The notes under the pieces: model-generated
Seen by the model: only the letters and a program-made list of their open reading frames with translations
The model's database searches: none
Told to the model about the DNA's origin: nothing
Position numbers and translations under genes: made by a program
Origin: Vibrio salilacus
Lineage (GTDB): Bacteria > Pseudomonadota > Gammaproteobacteria > Enterobacterales > Vibrionaceae
Direction of reading: 5' to 3'
Length of the DNA stretch: 34,010 bases
NCBI RefSeq assembly: GCF_002811245.1
Contig: NZ_NIVQ01000028.1
Location: forward strand, 1-34,010
In this document: piece after piece, positions 9,822 to 18,250 of the stretch
Layout of the letters: the number at the start of each line of letters is the position of its first letter
Numbering within the stretch: position 1 is the first letter of the stretch

Positions 9822-10292
9822 ATGAACACGCTGACAGCAGGCACTCCCGCTCCTGAGTTCTCTCTTCTTGACCAAAATGGCGAAACCGTTACGTTAAACG
9901 ACTTTAAGGGCAAAAAAGTCCTGTTTTATTTTTACCCTAAAGCCATGACCCCTGGCTGTACTGTTCAAGCACAAGGATTACGTGACGTTAAGACCCAATT
10001 AGAACAACATAATGTAGTAGTTCTTGGTGTGAGCATTGATCCGGTAAAACGCTTGGGTAAGTTTATTGAACGCGATCAGCTCAACTTCACCTTACTCTCA
10101 GATGAAGATCATTCCGTTGCAGAGCAGTTTGGTGTGTGGGGCGAGAAAAAGTTCATGGGGAAAGTTTACGATGGTTTACATCGCATTAGCTTCCTGATCG
10201 ACGAGCAAGGTATGATTGAACACGTATTCAATAAATTTAAAACCAAAGACCACCATCAAGTGGTACTCGATTACCTCAATGCTCCTCAATAA
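9822..10292 (+). CDS. bcp: Thioredoxin-dependent thiol peroxidase (Bcp/PrxQ)
   Basis: Cytosolic PrxQ-class peroxiredoxin of 156 residues that reduces hydroperoxides. The peroxidatic cysteine is Cys46 in the active-site motif YPKAMTPGCT. The resolving cysteine found five residues later in E. coli Bcp is replaced by Gln51 (TVQAQGLRD), so this is a 1-Cys form that must be resolved by another thiol. AAGGAA precedes the ATG. It ends at a strong terminator shared with the convergent chemoreceptor gene. Confidence 0.95.
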   Translation: MNTLTAGTPAPEFSLLDQNGETVTLNDFKGKKVLFYFYPKAMTPGCTVQAQGLRDVKTQLEQHNVVVLGVSIDPVKRLGKFIERDQLNFTLLSDEDHSVAEQFGVWGEKKFMGKVYDGLHRISFLIDEQGMIEHVFNKFKTKDHHQVVLDYLNAPQ

Positions 10293-10296
10293 ACAA

Positions 10297-10330
10297 AACA
10301 ACGCCAGCAATCCGTGCTGGCGTTGTTGTT
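10297..10330. terminator. Bidirectional terminator between bcp and the chemoreceptor gene
   Basis: A 13-bp perfect stem, AACAACGCCAGCA (10297-10309) with TGCTGGCGTTGTT (10315-10327), closes the 5-nt loop ATCCG. A-rich sequence lies on the left and TTCT on the right. Confidence 0.9.
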
Positions 10331-10342
10331 TCTCTTCTGTGC

Positions 10343-12214
10343 TTAGACGATAAACTTATTCAAAATCGCATCTTGCTCACGTACATTTTCCGTCTGTACT
10401 TGCATCGCAATATTTGAGTTTTCAGCCGACTCTGCTACTTGTGTCGACAGGTCTTTGATTTTGACAGTGTTACTGTTGATCTCTTCTGCGACCAAACTTT
10501 GTTCTTCAGCCGCCGAAGCAATCTGCATATTCATGTCACTAATGCGCTGAATAGCTGCTCGAATACGTTGCAATGCACCATCAGCAGCTTGCGCTTTATC
10601 TACGGCATCAATCGCGGTATTTTTACTCTCTGCCATCGCTGTCGAAACCGAGCTTGCACCAACTTGTAACTGCTCGATCATGTTACGAATTTCAGTTGTT
10701 GACTCTTGTGTTCTCTGGGCAAGAGTACGCACTTCATCCGCCACTACCGCAAAACCGCGACCAGACTCACCGGCGCGCGCTGCTTCAATTGCCGCATTCA
10801 ATGCCAATAAGTTAGTTTGATCGGCAATGTCATTGATGACTTTCAAAATGGTTTCGATGTTGGCCGTTGCCGATTCTAAACCGTGAACTTCTTCAACCGC
10901 TTGATCAATACGAGCCGACAAGTTGTCAATCGAGACAGTGGTTTGACTTACTACAGATGAGCCATCGATGGTGGCATCATCCGCTTCTTTCGCAGCGGCA
11001 GCCGCGCCTTGAGCATTATTAGCGACCTCCGTCGCCGTGACCGCCATTTCGTTCATCGCCGTTGCGAGTTGTTCTAACTCTTCAAGCTGACTGCGCATTG
11101 CCGTTGCCGACTCTTGCACGCCACTGACCGTCATTTCCGTGCCACGCAGAATTTCAGCGCCAATCGCTTTTGATTGTTGTAACTGTTTCTGTAAAGTTTC
11201 GGTAAAGGTATTGAAACCCTCAGCTAACTCAGCAAACTCTTTGTCGGTGTTGGTATCTAAACGTTTAGTTAAATCCCCTTGTCCAGATGCAACATCTTTA
11301 ATTGCATCGTTAAGCACGGCAAGTGGACGCATCAGAGCTTTGATTAAGAAACTCAGTACGATGACGCTGAGGATAACCCCAATCACGACGTACAAAATGG
11401 AACTGTTGCGCATATCCGTGACGGCGGCAAAAGCAATATCTTCATCAACGACCGCGCCGATATACCAGTTTTCAGACGGGACTTCGGTAAAGTGAACCAA
11501 TAGCTTTTTGCCATCTTGTTCAAAACGCTGATTACCAGACTGAACTTTTGCTTGAGGTAGGTACTTAGATAAGTTTTCACCATTATTTTTCGCGTCAGGA
11601 TGAGCGATCGTGGTTCCATCAGCGGTAACAATAAAGAGATAGCCAGCATCGAGCAGGTTGACACTGTTCACCAAGTCAGCGAGTCCGCCTAACTCTAGGT
11701 CGTAGAACATGCCAGCCATAAACTGACCATTATCTCGCACGGGCGTTCCGATTGAGATGATGACCTTTTTAGAAGATACATCAATATAAGGAGCAGTAAC
11801 CACCAATGAGCCTTGTGCTTTAGCCCCTTTGTACCAAGGGCGCACGCGTGGATCGAAATCGGATCCAGGTTCCCAAGCGTCATCATTCTCTACCACAAAG
11901 CCATCGGCCTCATAACCAAACCCAACCGCCAAGAAACTGCCTTTGAGCTCTGGCCTTTCTAGGACATCTTTCACGCGTTGGCGATTTTGTGGATCAAGTT
12001 CAATCACCTCCGTCGTTGACTGAGCTAGAGACTTTTTACTGTCCATTTCTGATGTTACGGTATTTTTAACCCCTTTCACCATTTCGGTGATACTAGTATC
12101 GACAAGTGCCTCTACCTCTTTTTCCACAGTACTTAGTTGTTGGATCGACAACAGAGTCACTGTGACTAACAGTAGTGCAGATGAAGCCGCAACGATTTTT
12201 TGGCTAAATTTCAT
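10343..12214 (-). CDS. Methyl-accepting chemotaxis protein with amino-acid-type dCache sensor (Mlp24-like)
   Basis: Transmembrane chemoreceptor of 623 residues from the ATG at 12214; GAGGGAAG lies 3 nt upstream, and a TTG 12 nt further up is less likely. TM1 is at about residues 7-27, a periplasmic dCache_1 domain at about 35-270, TM2 at about 272-292, and HAMP to about 346. The signalling domain follows, with the conserved hairpin tip ([16 protein letters not shown]). Arg125, Trp127, Tyr128, Tyr143, Asp145 and Asp172 match the amino-acid-binding motif described for PctA-type receptors with a constant offset of one; the first Tyr is Phe120. The bcp-MCP-perM context matches V. cholerae Mlp24 (an amino-acid receptor) as I remember it. 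Ligand is inferred, not shown. Confidence 0.93.
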   Translation of the reverse strand: MKFSQKIVAASSALLLVTVTLLSIQQLSTVEKEVEALVDTSITEMVKGVKNTVTSEMDSKKSLAQSTTEVIELDPQNRQRVKDVLERPELKGSFLAVGFGYEADGFVVENDDAWEPGSDFDPRVRPWYKGAKAQGSLVVTAPYIDVSSKKVIISIGTPVRDNGQFMAGMFYDLELGGLADLVNSVNLLDAGYLFIVTADGTTIAHPDAKNNGENLSKYLPQAKVQSGNQRFEQDGKKLLVHFTEVPSENWYIGAVVDEDIAFAAVTDMRNSSILYVVIGVILSVIVLSFLIKALMRPLAVLNDAIKDVASGQGDLTKRLDTNTDKEFAELAEGFNTFTETLQKQLQQSKAIGAEILRGTEMTVSGVQESATAMRSQLEELEQLATAMNEMAVTATEVANNAQGAAAAAKEADDATIDGSSVVSQTTVSIDNLSARIDQAVEEVHGLESATANIETILKVINDIADQTNLLALNAAIEAARAGESGRGFAVVADEVRTLAQRTQESTTEIRNMIEQLQVGASSVSTAMAESKNTAIDAVDKAQAADGALQRIRAAIQRISDMNMQIASAAEEQSLVAEEINSNTVKIKDLSTQVAESAENSNIAMQVQTENVREQDAILNKFIV

Positions 12215-12263
12215 ATCTTCCCTCAATTAGTCAGCAAGCTTATTGTTATAATAATTAATATAG

Positions 12264-12290
12264 TTATCGCCCAGCCTAACCTTTCCTTAA
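12264..12290 (-). promoter_or_regulatory. Candidate sigma-28 (FliA) promoter of the chemoreceptor gene
   Basis: Read on the minus strand, a -35-like TTAAGGAA and a -10-like GGCGATAA are separated by 11 nt. The consensus is TAAAGTTT-N11-GCCGATAA: the -10 matches 7 of 8 bases and the -35 core TTAAG 4 of 5. The predicted start would leave a leader of about 43 nt before the ATG at 12214. Sigma-28 control of chemoreceptors is common in flagellated Gammaproteobacteria. Confidence 0.6.
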
Positions 12291-12419
12291 TGAATTTCTT
12301 ACATTTCCTTACTTAAGTAAATTCCATCTTAGTCAGAAATGCTAACTCACACACAAAAAAAGCTTCAAATGCAGGATTTTAAGGCTTCATATGCATTTAA
12401 TTGGTTAATTAGACAGTAA

Positions 12420-13484
12420 TTAATCCACGGCGTCTTGTTCGTGGCTTGGCAACGCATTCCATACGGCTTTAACTAAAGTGGCCAGTGGAATCGCAAAAAA
12501 GACGCCCCAAAAGCCCCACAATCCACCAAAAACCAGCACTGCAACAATGATCGCTACCGGGTGTAAGTTAACCGCTTCAGAAAACAACACGGGCACCAAA
12601 ACATTACCGTCAAGAGCTTGAATGACACCATAGGCAATCAGCAGCCAGTAGAATTGTGGTGTTAGCCCCCACTGGAATAAGCCCACAATCGCAACTGGTA
12701 CCGTCACCGCAGCAGCACCGATATAAGGAATCAATACAGATAAACCGACTGCCACAGCCAATAATACCGAGTAACGCAAGTCAAGAATGACAAACGTGAT
12801 GTAGCTAACGCCTCCAACGATTAAGATCTCCATCACCTTGCCACGGATGTAATTTGAGATTTGGTCATTCATCTCGTTCCACACTTTGTATGCTAAGCGA
12901 CGATTACGCGGTAACATGCCGCTCGCCATCTCAATCATTTCGCGCTTATCTTTCAGTAAGAAAAACACTAGCAGCGGCACTAAAATTAGGTAGACGGCCA
13001 AAGTAGCAATACTGACTAAAGACGCCAGCGAACCTTTAACTACCGTCTCACCCATACTAATTACTTGGTTTTTCGCATTGCTTACTAAGGACTCAACAAT
13101 TTTGAGGTTTTCCAGTTCTGGATAACGATGTGGCACCTGCGCGATAAACTCTTGCAGGCCACCATACATACTCGGAATATCGTTAATCAGATTGCCTACC
13201 TGATGCCAGATCGTTGGTACTAAACCAAAGATGGCGACCAACATTAAACTAATGAAACCAAGGATCACCACCAGCACTGAAAGCGTGCGTGGTATTCCTA
13301 TCCGGCAGAGCTGAACAACAGGCCATTCTAATAAGTACGCCAAGACAATGGCCACTAGCAATGGCGCAATCAAATTGCCAAAAAAGTAGATGGTAATAAA
13401 GCCAAACAGAAGAATCGCAACAAGACTTACTGCGTGTGGATCAGAAAAACGTCGCTTATACCAACGACTCACCATTTCAAACAT
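12420..13484 (-). CDS. perM: PerM / AI-2E-transporter-family membrane protein
   Basis: Polytopic inner-membrane protein of 354 residues from the AI-2E transporter (UPF0118) family. There are three hydrophobic segments before residue 90, a soluble central part, and a cluster of membrane segments from about 155 to 340. The family-typical PLLVFFLLKDK and a C-terminal region with VFGGLWGFWGVFFAIPLATL are both visible. E. coli PerM (YfgO) is the neighbour of bepA, as here. The transported substrate is not established. The ATG directly abuts the TGA of the upstream TusA-like gene, so the two are translationally coupled. Confidence 0.9.
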   Translation of the reverse strand: MFEMVSRWYKRRFSDPHAVSLVAILLFGFITIYFFGNLIAPLLVAIVLAYLLEWPVVQLCRIGIPRTLSVLVVILGFISLMLVAIFGLVPTIWHQVGNLINDIPSMYGGLQEFIAQVPHRYPELENLKIVESLVSNAKNQVISMGETVVKGSLASLVSIATLAVYLILVPLLVFFLLKDKREMIEMASGMLPRNRRLAYKVWNEMNDQISNYIRGKVMEILIVGGVSYITFVILDLRYSVLLAVAVGLSVLIPYIGAAAVTVPVAIVGLFQWGLTPQFYWLLIAYGVIQALDGNVLVPVLFSEAVNLHPVAIIVAVLVFGGLWGFWGVFFAIPLATLVKAVWNALPSHEQDAVD

Positions 13485-13712
13485 TCAACAAGATTCCTTA
13501 GTGACTTGCATACGATAGTAACCTTCTTTTTCTTCACAACTAAGCGTGAATGCGTGCTGTTGAAGATAATGCGTAATATCACGCATTGAGCTCGGATCAG
13601 AGATAAGAATGTCGATATTGGTCCCCTGCTGCTGGCCATTTGTGTGGCGTTTAGCAAGTAACAGTGCCAATGGGCAACGTTGATGGCGTAAATCCAAAAT
13701 ATTCGGTTCCAT
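13485..13712 (-). CDS. TusA/SirA-family sulfurtransferase-like small protein
   Basis: Small protein of 75 residues with the TusA-fold opening (LDLRHQRCPLALLLAK) and the family Cys-Pro at Cys13-Pro14. TusA-family proteins carry persulfide sulfur on this Cys for tRNA thiolation, molybdenum-cofactor or other sulfur relay. This copy is shorter than TusA and has CPLA instead of CPxP, so it is a paralogue with unknown partner rather than TusA itself. Stop and perM start are adjacent (TGA-ATG), suggesting a two-gene operon. Confidence 0.82.
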   Translation of the reverse strand: MEPNILDLRHQRCPLALLLAKRHTNGQQQGTNIDILISDPSSMRDITHYLQQHAFTLSCEEKEGYYRMQVTKESC

Positions 13713-13847
13713 TCTGTAGCTCGATGCTTATTATTACCGTTGGATATTGTATAGTGTTTTTTTCTAAGCGTCAGTGCAAATAGTCATCGTAGTACACTGT
13801 TCTGACCAATTTTGACAACCAAGTCAAATTCACTGTTGTGGCGCAAG

Positions 13848-13875
13848 GAAACCTTTGCTGTGGTATGGTGTCCAA
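13848..13875 (+). promoter_or_regulatory. Candidate sigma-E promoter for bepA
   Basis: GAAACCT (13848-13854) and GTCCAA (13870-13875) are separated by 15 nt. The sigma-E consensus is roughly GGAACTT and GTCTAA/GTCTGA with the same spacing. E. coli bepA (yfgC) belongs to the sigma-E envelope-stress regulon, which raises plausibility. The -35 match is imperfect. Confidence 0.38.
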
Positions 13876-13944
13876 GCCTATAATCATCCCTATATAAACC
13901 AGTGTGTGATGGAAAAGAACTCAAGGGAGCATCAGCGTTCATCT

Positions 13945-15399
13945 ATGTTTAAACGTACGCGTTCATTGGTCTGCTTATCGATAGCAGCCGCGTTAAGCAC
14001 TCCGATACCAGTACCAGCTAACAGCTTAGATCTTCCAGATATTGGTACCACGGCCAGCAGCACATTAACCATTGCCCAAGAAATCCAGTATGGTGATGCC
14101 TACATGCGAATGCTGCGCAGTAGCCAACCGATCGTTAGTGATCCGGTCCTTAATGAGTATATAGAGAGCCTCGGCCATCGACTGGTTGCCAACGCGTCAG
14201 ATGTCAAAACCCCGTTTACTTTTTTTATGATCCGCGATCGCAATATTAATGCGTTTGCCTTTTTTGGTGGCTATGTGGCCCTCCACTCAGGACTGTTTCT
14301 TCATGCACAAAGCGAAAGTGAGTTAGCTTCTGTTGTAGCACATGAAATTGCCCACGTAACTCAGCGCCACTTAGCCAGAAGCATGGAAGATCAAGCTCGT
14401 CGCTCACCCGCGAACATGGCAGCTCTTGTGGGCGCGCTGTTGCTTGCGATTGCCTCACCGGAAGCGGGAATAGCGGCTATGACGGCTGCAACAGCAGGCA
14501 ATATTCAAGGCCAAATCAACTACACACGCAGTAACGAAAAAGAAGCCGATCGCTTTGGTATTAGTACCTTGGCCAGTGCAGGGTTTGATGTCAATGCCAT
14601 GCCACGATTCTTTGGTCGCCTTGCTGATGAATACCGCTATGCAAGCAAGCCCCCGCCTATGCTGCTCACTCACCCATTACCAGAGGACCGCGTAACCGAT
14701 AGTCGCGCTCGAGCACAAAGCTATCCAGCGCGTCAGGTCGAACCGTCATTAAACTATCATTTAGCGCGAGCACGTATTGTGGCTCGTTATGCTGGCATTG
14801 ATGACAAAGCCGCCAACGATTGGTTCGTCCGTACCGAAAAGAGCGCACAACCGAGTGTTAAAGTGGCATTTCAGTATGGCAAAGCTTTGGTCCTGCTCGA
14901 CAATAAAGAGTATCAGAGGGCGAGTGTTATTTTACAGCGCTTGTTAAAACAAGCCCCAGATAATCGTTTCTATCTTGATGCTATGTCCGATGTGTATATC
15001 GGACTAAATCAAGCAGAACAAGCCCAATCCCTATTGGCGAGCGCACTCAAGTCGGCGCCCAATAACCCAGTACTCAGCATTAATTATGCAAATGCTCTGA
15101 TTCAGCAAGATAAAAACGACCAGGCGATTAAAGTACTGCAACGCTACACTCATGATTATCCTCATGACATTAATGGTTGGAGCTTACTCTCAGATGCTAA
15201 TATCAACTTAGGGATCAGTGATGAAGACTTAGCTGCTCGAGCAGAGATTCTTGCCCTTAAGGCCAACTGGAACAAAGCGATCCAATATTACACTCAAGCC
15301 AGTCAGCTCGCTGAACTTGGAAGCTTAAAACAAGCCAGATATGATGCACGGATTGACCAACTCATGGTGCAACGTGACCGCTTCTTGGCACTGCAATAA
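13945..15399 (+). CDS. bepA: BepA, periplasmic M48 metalloprotease/chaperone with TPR domain
   Basis: From the ATG at 13945 the product is 484 residues (E. coli BepA has 487). A signal peptide occupies about residues 1-26. The frame is open upstream to 13855, but that extension lacks a signal-peptide-like start; an ATG at 13909 is the other option. The zinc motif HEIAH is at 133-137, and the third ligand is a Glu in NEKEADRFG near residue 200. The C-terminal third has TPR repeats. BepA degrades stalled LptD and BamA intermediates and promotes LptD disulfide maturation. The order bepA-yfgD next to perM is as in E. coli. Confidence 0.94.
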   Translation: MFKRTRSLVCLSIAAALSTPIPVPANSLDLPDIGTTASSTLTIAQEIQYGDAYMRMLRSSQPIVSDPVLNEYIESLGHRLVANASDVKTPFTFFMIRDRNINAFAFFGGYVALHSGLFLHAQSESELASVVAHEIAHVTQRHLARSMEDQARRSPANMAALVGALLLAIASPEAGIAAMTAATAGNIQGQINYTRSNEKEADRFGISTLASAGFDVNAMPRFFGRLADEYRYASKPPPMLLTHPLPEDRVTDSRARAQSYPARQVEPSLNYHLARARIVARYAGIDDKAANDWFVRTEKSAQPSVKVAFQYGKALVLLDNKEYQRASVILQRLLKQAPDNRFYLDAMSDVYIGLNQAEQAQSLLASALKSAPNNPVLSINYANALIQQDKNDQAIKVLQRYTHDYPHDINGWSLLSDANINLGISDEDLAARAEILALKANWNKAIQYYTQASQLAELGSLKQARYDARIDQLMVQRDRFLALQ

Positions 15400-15419
15400 A
15401 TAATACTCGGAGATTCACT

Positions 15420-15764
15420 ATGTCAGTCGTGATATACCACAACCCTCGCTGCTCAAAAAGTCGTCAGACATTGACATTACTTGAAGTCAATAATGTACAT
15501 CCACAGGTGATCACATACCTGGAGACGCCACCTAGCGTCGATGAACTTAAGACCTTAATGACGCAACTCGAAGTCACTGACGTTCGTGACATGATGCGTA
15601 CCAAAGAAGAGATTTATAAACAGCTCGAACTCAAATCGGCCGACGATGAGACATTATTTAAAGCCATGGCAGAACACCCTAAATTGATTGAGCGCCCGAT
15701 TGTGGTCGCTAATGGCAAAGCCAGACATGGTCGTCCACCAGAGCAAGTCTTAGAGATCTTATGA
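15420..15764 (+). CDS. yfgD: ArsC-family reductase-like protein (YfgD)
   Basis: Thioredoxin-fold protein of 114 residues from the ArsC/Spx-related family. Cys11 lies in HNPRCSKSRQT, and the C-terminal ERPIVVANGKARHGRPPEQVLEIL closely matches E. coli YfgD (119 aa). It lacks the roughly 25 extra C-terminal residues of plasmid ArsC (141 aa). A glutaredoxin-coupled arsenate reductase activity is the family annotation, but there is no ars context here, so its true substrate is unclear. Its last four bases overlap the next gene (ATGA). Confidence 0.92.
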   Translation: MSVVIYHNPRCSKSRQTLTLLEVNNVHPQVITYLETPPSVDELKTLMTQLEVTDVRDMMRTKEEIYKQLELKSADDETLFKAMAEHPKLIERPIVVANGKARHGRPPEQVLEIL

Positions 15765-16330
15765 TCGGCCACGTTGTCATTCTTTACTATAGCCGTCATG
15801 GCGCAACGCAATCACTCGCAAGACAGATCGCACGCGGAGTTGAGTCGATCCCAAACTGCGAGGCTCTGCTGCGCACCGTTGCTGAAATTGATAACGAAAC
15901 CCCGGCGGCTGATCCTGTCCTATCGCTAGCAGAATTGAAACAGTGTGACGCTCTCGCCATGGGCAGCCCAGTGTGGTTCGGCAATATGGCGGCACCGCTT
16001 AAACACTTCTGGGACAAAACAACCCCATTGTGGATTGCAGGCGATCTGATCGATAAGCCAGCTTGTGTGTTCAGTTCATCATCAACCTTACATGGCGGAC
16101 AAGAAACTACGCTGCAAAGTATGATGTTGCCGCTACTTCACCATGGCATGATGATCTTAGGAATCCCATATTCTGAGCCAAAATTACATTCGACCCAATC
16201 GGGCGGTACACCGTATGGCGCGACCTCGGTGGCACAACATGGTTCGAGCTTAACTGCAGATGAAATAGAATTGGCCCAGCAACTCGGAAAAAGACTGGCT
16301 CGAACCGCATTAAAGATGAAGGAAGATTAA
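15761..16330 (+). CDS. WrbA-like flavodoxin-fold NAD(P)H:quinone oxidoreductase
   Basis: Flavodoxin-fold protein of 189 residues. The FMN phosphate loop is YYSRHGATQSLA (residues 9-20), the second FMN contact is GSPVWFGNMAAPLKHFWD, and the third is SSSTLHGGQETT. WrbA-type enzymes make two-electron reductions of quinones and protect against redox cycling. It starts by ATGA overlap with yfgD and ends right against the DUF2069 gene, so the genes from bepA onward look like one operon. E. coli has hda in the equivalent place, not a wrbA paralogue. Confidence 0.9.
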   Translation: MIGHVVILYYSRHGATQSLARQIARGVESIPNCEALLRTVAEIDNETPAADPVLSLAELKQCDALAMGSPVWFGNMAAPLKHFWDKTTPLWIAGDLIDKPACVFSSSSTLHGGQETTLQSMMLPLLHHGMMILGIPYSEPKLHSTQSGGTPYGATSVAQHGSSLTADEIELAQQLGKRLARTALKMKED

Positions 16331-16762
16331 ATGCAAGCAATGCACCCCACCACCAAGCTTTACCGCTTGTTGGCACTGTTTGGTAATTTAGCGCTCTTGG
16401 CTTGGATAGTGCTGTGGCAAATGTCTCTTTCACCGCATCCGCATATCAGCAGTACCACATTGGCGATAGCCTGGGCCATCCCACTGTTACTGCCGCTGCC
16501 TGGCATTTTAGTCGGTAAACCCTACACCCACGCTTGGGCTAACTTTGTCTTGATGCTCTATTTTTTGCACGCTTTTACCCTCCTTTACGTTGATAATGGC
16601 GAGCGTTGGTTAGCCGTTGTCGAGTTGCTACTCACGACAGCAGCATTTTCTGGCAATATTCTTTATGCCCGAGCACGGGGAAAAGAGTTGGGCCTTAAGC
16701 TCAAACGCCTATCGAAAGTCGAAAAAGAAGAGCAAGCGCGCTTTGAGTCCCATGAGCATTAA
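16331..16762 (+). CDS. DUF2069 inner-membrane protein, function unknown
   Basis: Small polytopic membrane protein of 143 residues with four hydrophobic segments, roughly 12-30, 42-62, 70-88 and 94-112. A charged cytoplasmic tail follows (KELGLKLKRLSKVEKEEQARFESHEH). This pattern matches the DUF2069 family, often found downstream of WrbA-like genes. The ATG follows the upstream stop codon without a gap, so it is probably translationally coupled. No function is known to me. Confidence 0.82.
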   Translation: MQAMHPTTKLYRLLALFGNLALLAWIVLWQMSLSPHPHISSTTLAIAWAIPLLLPLPGILVGKPYTHAWANFVLMLYFLHAFTLLYVDNGERWLAVVELLLTTAAFSGNILYARARGKELGLKLKRLSKVEKEEQARFESHEH

Positions 16763-16793
16763 CATTTTCTCGACAGTCAAACACGCAAAATTC

Positions 16794-16825
16794 AAAAAGG
16801 TCTGGCACTGACAGACCTTTTTATT
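16794..16825. terminator. Bidirectional terminator between the DUF2069 and DUF2066 genes
   Basis: The 11-bp stem AAAAAGGTCTG (16794-16804) pairs with CAGACCTTTTT (16812-16822) around a 7-nt loop, between two convergent genes. Confidence 0.9.
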
Positions 16826-16843
16826 GATGTTTGTGTTGCTGAA

Positions 16844-18085
16844 CTAGCGGGTTAAAACGCTGGATTCCGATTCGGGCTCTGTAGGCTCAGTCTGTACTGC
16901 TGGGGTAGGCATGACATAAGGCTGCCCCTGCCACTCGAATTGCATGATCATTTCTGCAGGTATCACTTCAAGCACAGGCGTTGTTGGCAAAACCTGGGGC
17001 GTGAGCGCCTCATTGTCAGTCGTTGCTTGTGGCTCGGTAAGATTGTCGCTTGGCACTTCAATGCTTAGCTCCGGCGCAACCACTGGTGGTGTTTCGGTGA
17101 TACTTTCTAGCGGCATCACATCACTAAGACGACTCACTTCCTGCTTAAATTCTTGCTCTGAAGATAACAGGTGGACATTAAACGTCACCTGATTGCCTTG
17201 AATCTTAAGAATATCCAAAGACGCCACTGAACTGAGCGATTTAAGCTGATTTTCCAAGGTAAAGAAGCTGACTGCATCATTAAGCTCGGTAAAACGAACC
17301 TTAATGGCTTGTGATGATTCACTGGCCACAATAACGGCGCTCTTGCTAGCAAAGTAATCACTGAGCTGATCAATCATTTTACTCGCCGCGTCGCTGCCGT
17401 TATTTGTGCCCGACAAAGGTGCTTGACGAGTAATACCAATCGTCGCCGGCTTTTGGTCGTAAAGTCTCCAACGCAGGTTATTGCCTTGCGCTTTGACCAC
17501 TAACACAGCATCAACTGGATAACGCTTGCTCGCCTCACCAACAGGCTGGATAAACCCACCCCAAAGATCGGAAACCGCCACACCTGTGATATCATCGAAA
17601 TCACCAACCGGCACCGTCAAAGGTAAACCGCGCTGCTGAGCTCGGGATTTTATCAGATCGAATATCACCGACGGTGAATGCTCCCAAATGATGTTACGCT
17701 CTGTTTGTTCTTCAACCAGCCAAACCAACATGTTGGCCCGCGCAGCCGACCACATTGGCAACTGTGCTTGACTAAGCAAAGAGCGAATATGTGGTGCGCT
17801 AAACACCATTTTTAATGTTTGCTGATCAGCAGACTGCCCGTAACTCAATTGCGCTAAGTACTGAGCACTTTGGCCGAGTGCTTTCTTGACCACTTCATTT
17901 TCTGGCGCATTGACGTCACCAGAGGCTCTGATCAGTACCTCTTTCATACCTTCCACGCGCGCTTGAACATCCGCGTTGTGAGCCGACGGGTTAATCACAA
18001 CTTCACTGCGATACAAGTCGACATTGGTTAAGGCCATGGCAGGTAGAGCAATCAGCCCCAAAACAAACAGTGCTATATGACGCAT
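16844..18085 (-). CDS. DUF2066 exported protein, function unknown
   Basis: From the ATG at 18085 (AGGA 6 nt upstream) the product is 413 residues. The frame is open another 114 nt upstream but that extension is not signal-like. A signal peptide covers about residues 1-18 (MRHIALFVLGLIALPAMA). The N-terminal part matches the DUF2066 pattern (LYRSEVVI...AHNADVQARVEGMKEVLIRASG), with a mixed alpha/beta middle. The C-terminus is Pro/Glu/Thr-rich and low-complexity (about residues 310-413). It is divergent from uraA. Function is unknown. Confidence 0.85.
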   Translation of the reverse strand: MRHIALFVLGLIALPAMALTNVDLYRSEVVINPSAHNADVQARVEGMKEVLIRASGDVNAPENEVVKKALGQSAQYLAQLSYGQSADQQTLKMVFSAPHIRSLLSQAQLPMWSAARANMLVWLVEEQTERNIIWEHSPSVIFDLIKSRAQQRGLPLTVPVGDFDDITGVAVSDLWGGFIQPVGEASKRYPVDAVLVVKAQGNNLRWRLYDQKPATIGITRQAPLSGTNNGSDAASKMIDQLSDYFASKSAVIVASESSQAIKVRFTELNDAVSFFTLENQLKSLSSVASLDILKIQGNQVTFNVHLLSSEQEFKQEVSRLSDVMPLESITETPPVVAPELSIEVPSDNLTEPQATTDNEALTPQVLPTTPVLEVIPAEMIMQFEWQGQPYVMPTPAVQTEPTEPESESSVLTR

Positions 18086-18250
18086 AGAATTCCTAAAATC
18101 CGCTTTTTCAACGTTAAGGTACGATGATAAGCAACTATCGCTACCGGAGCAACAAAACCCCTCACTTATCCATCGGATCTCTGTGTAATCAAATACCACC
18201 TTTTATCACTATCATCAGCTATTCCTTGAACATTTGATCTCGTTCAGATT

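Noticed and set aside
12340..12420. Possible perM terminator with duplicated TGCAT-TGAAGC sequence
   Set aside because: Pairing is weak (AATGCA with TGCATT around a long loop). A T run follows on the minus strand, but the stem is too poor to list.
18086..18199. 38-residue upstream extension of the DUF2066 protein
   Set aside because: It lacks signal-peptide character, and the ATG at 18085 has AGGA at good spacing followed by a typical signal peptide.
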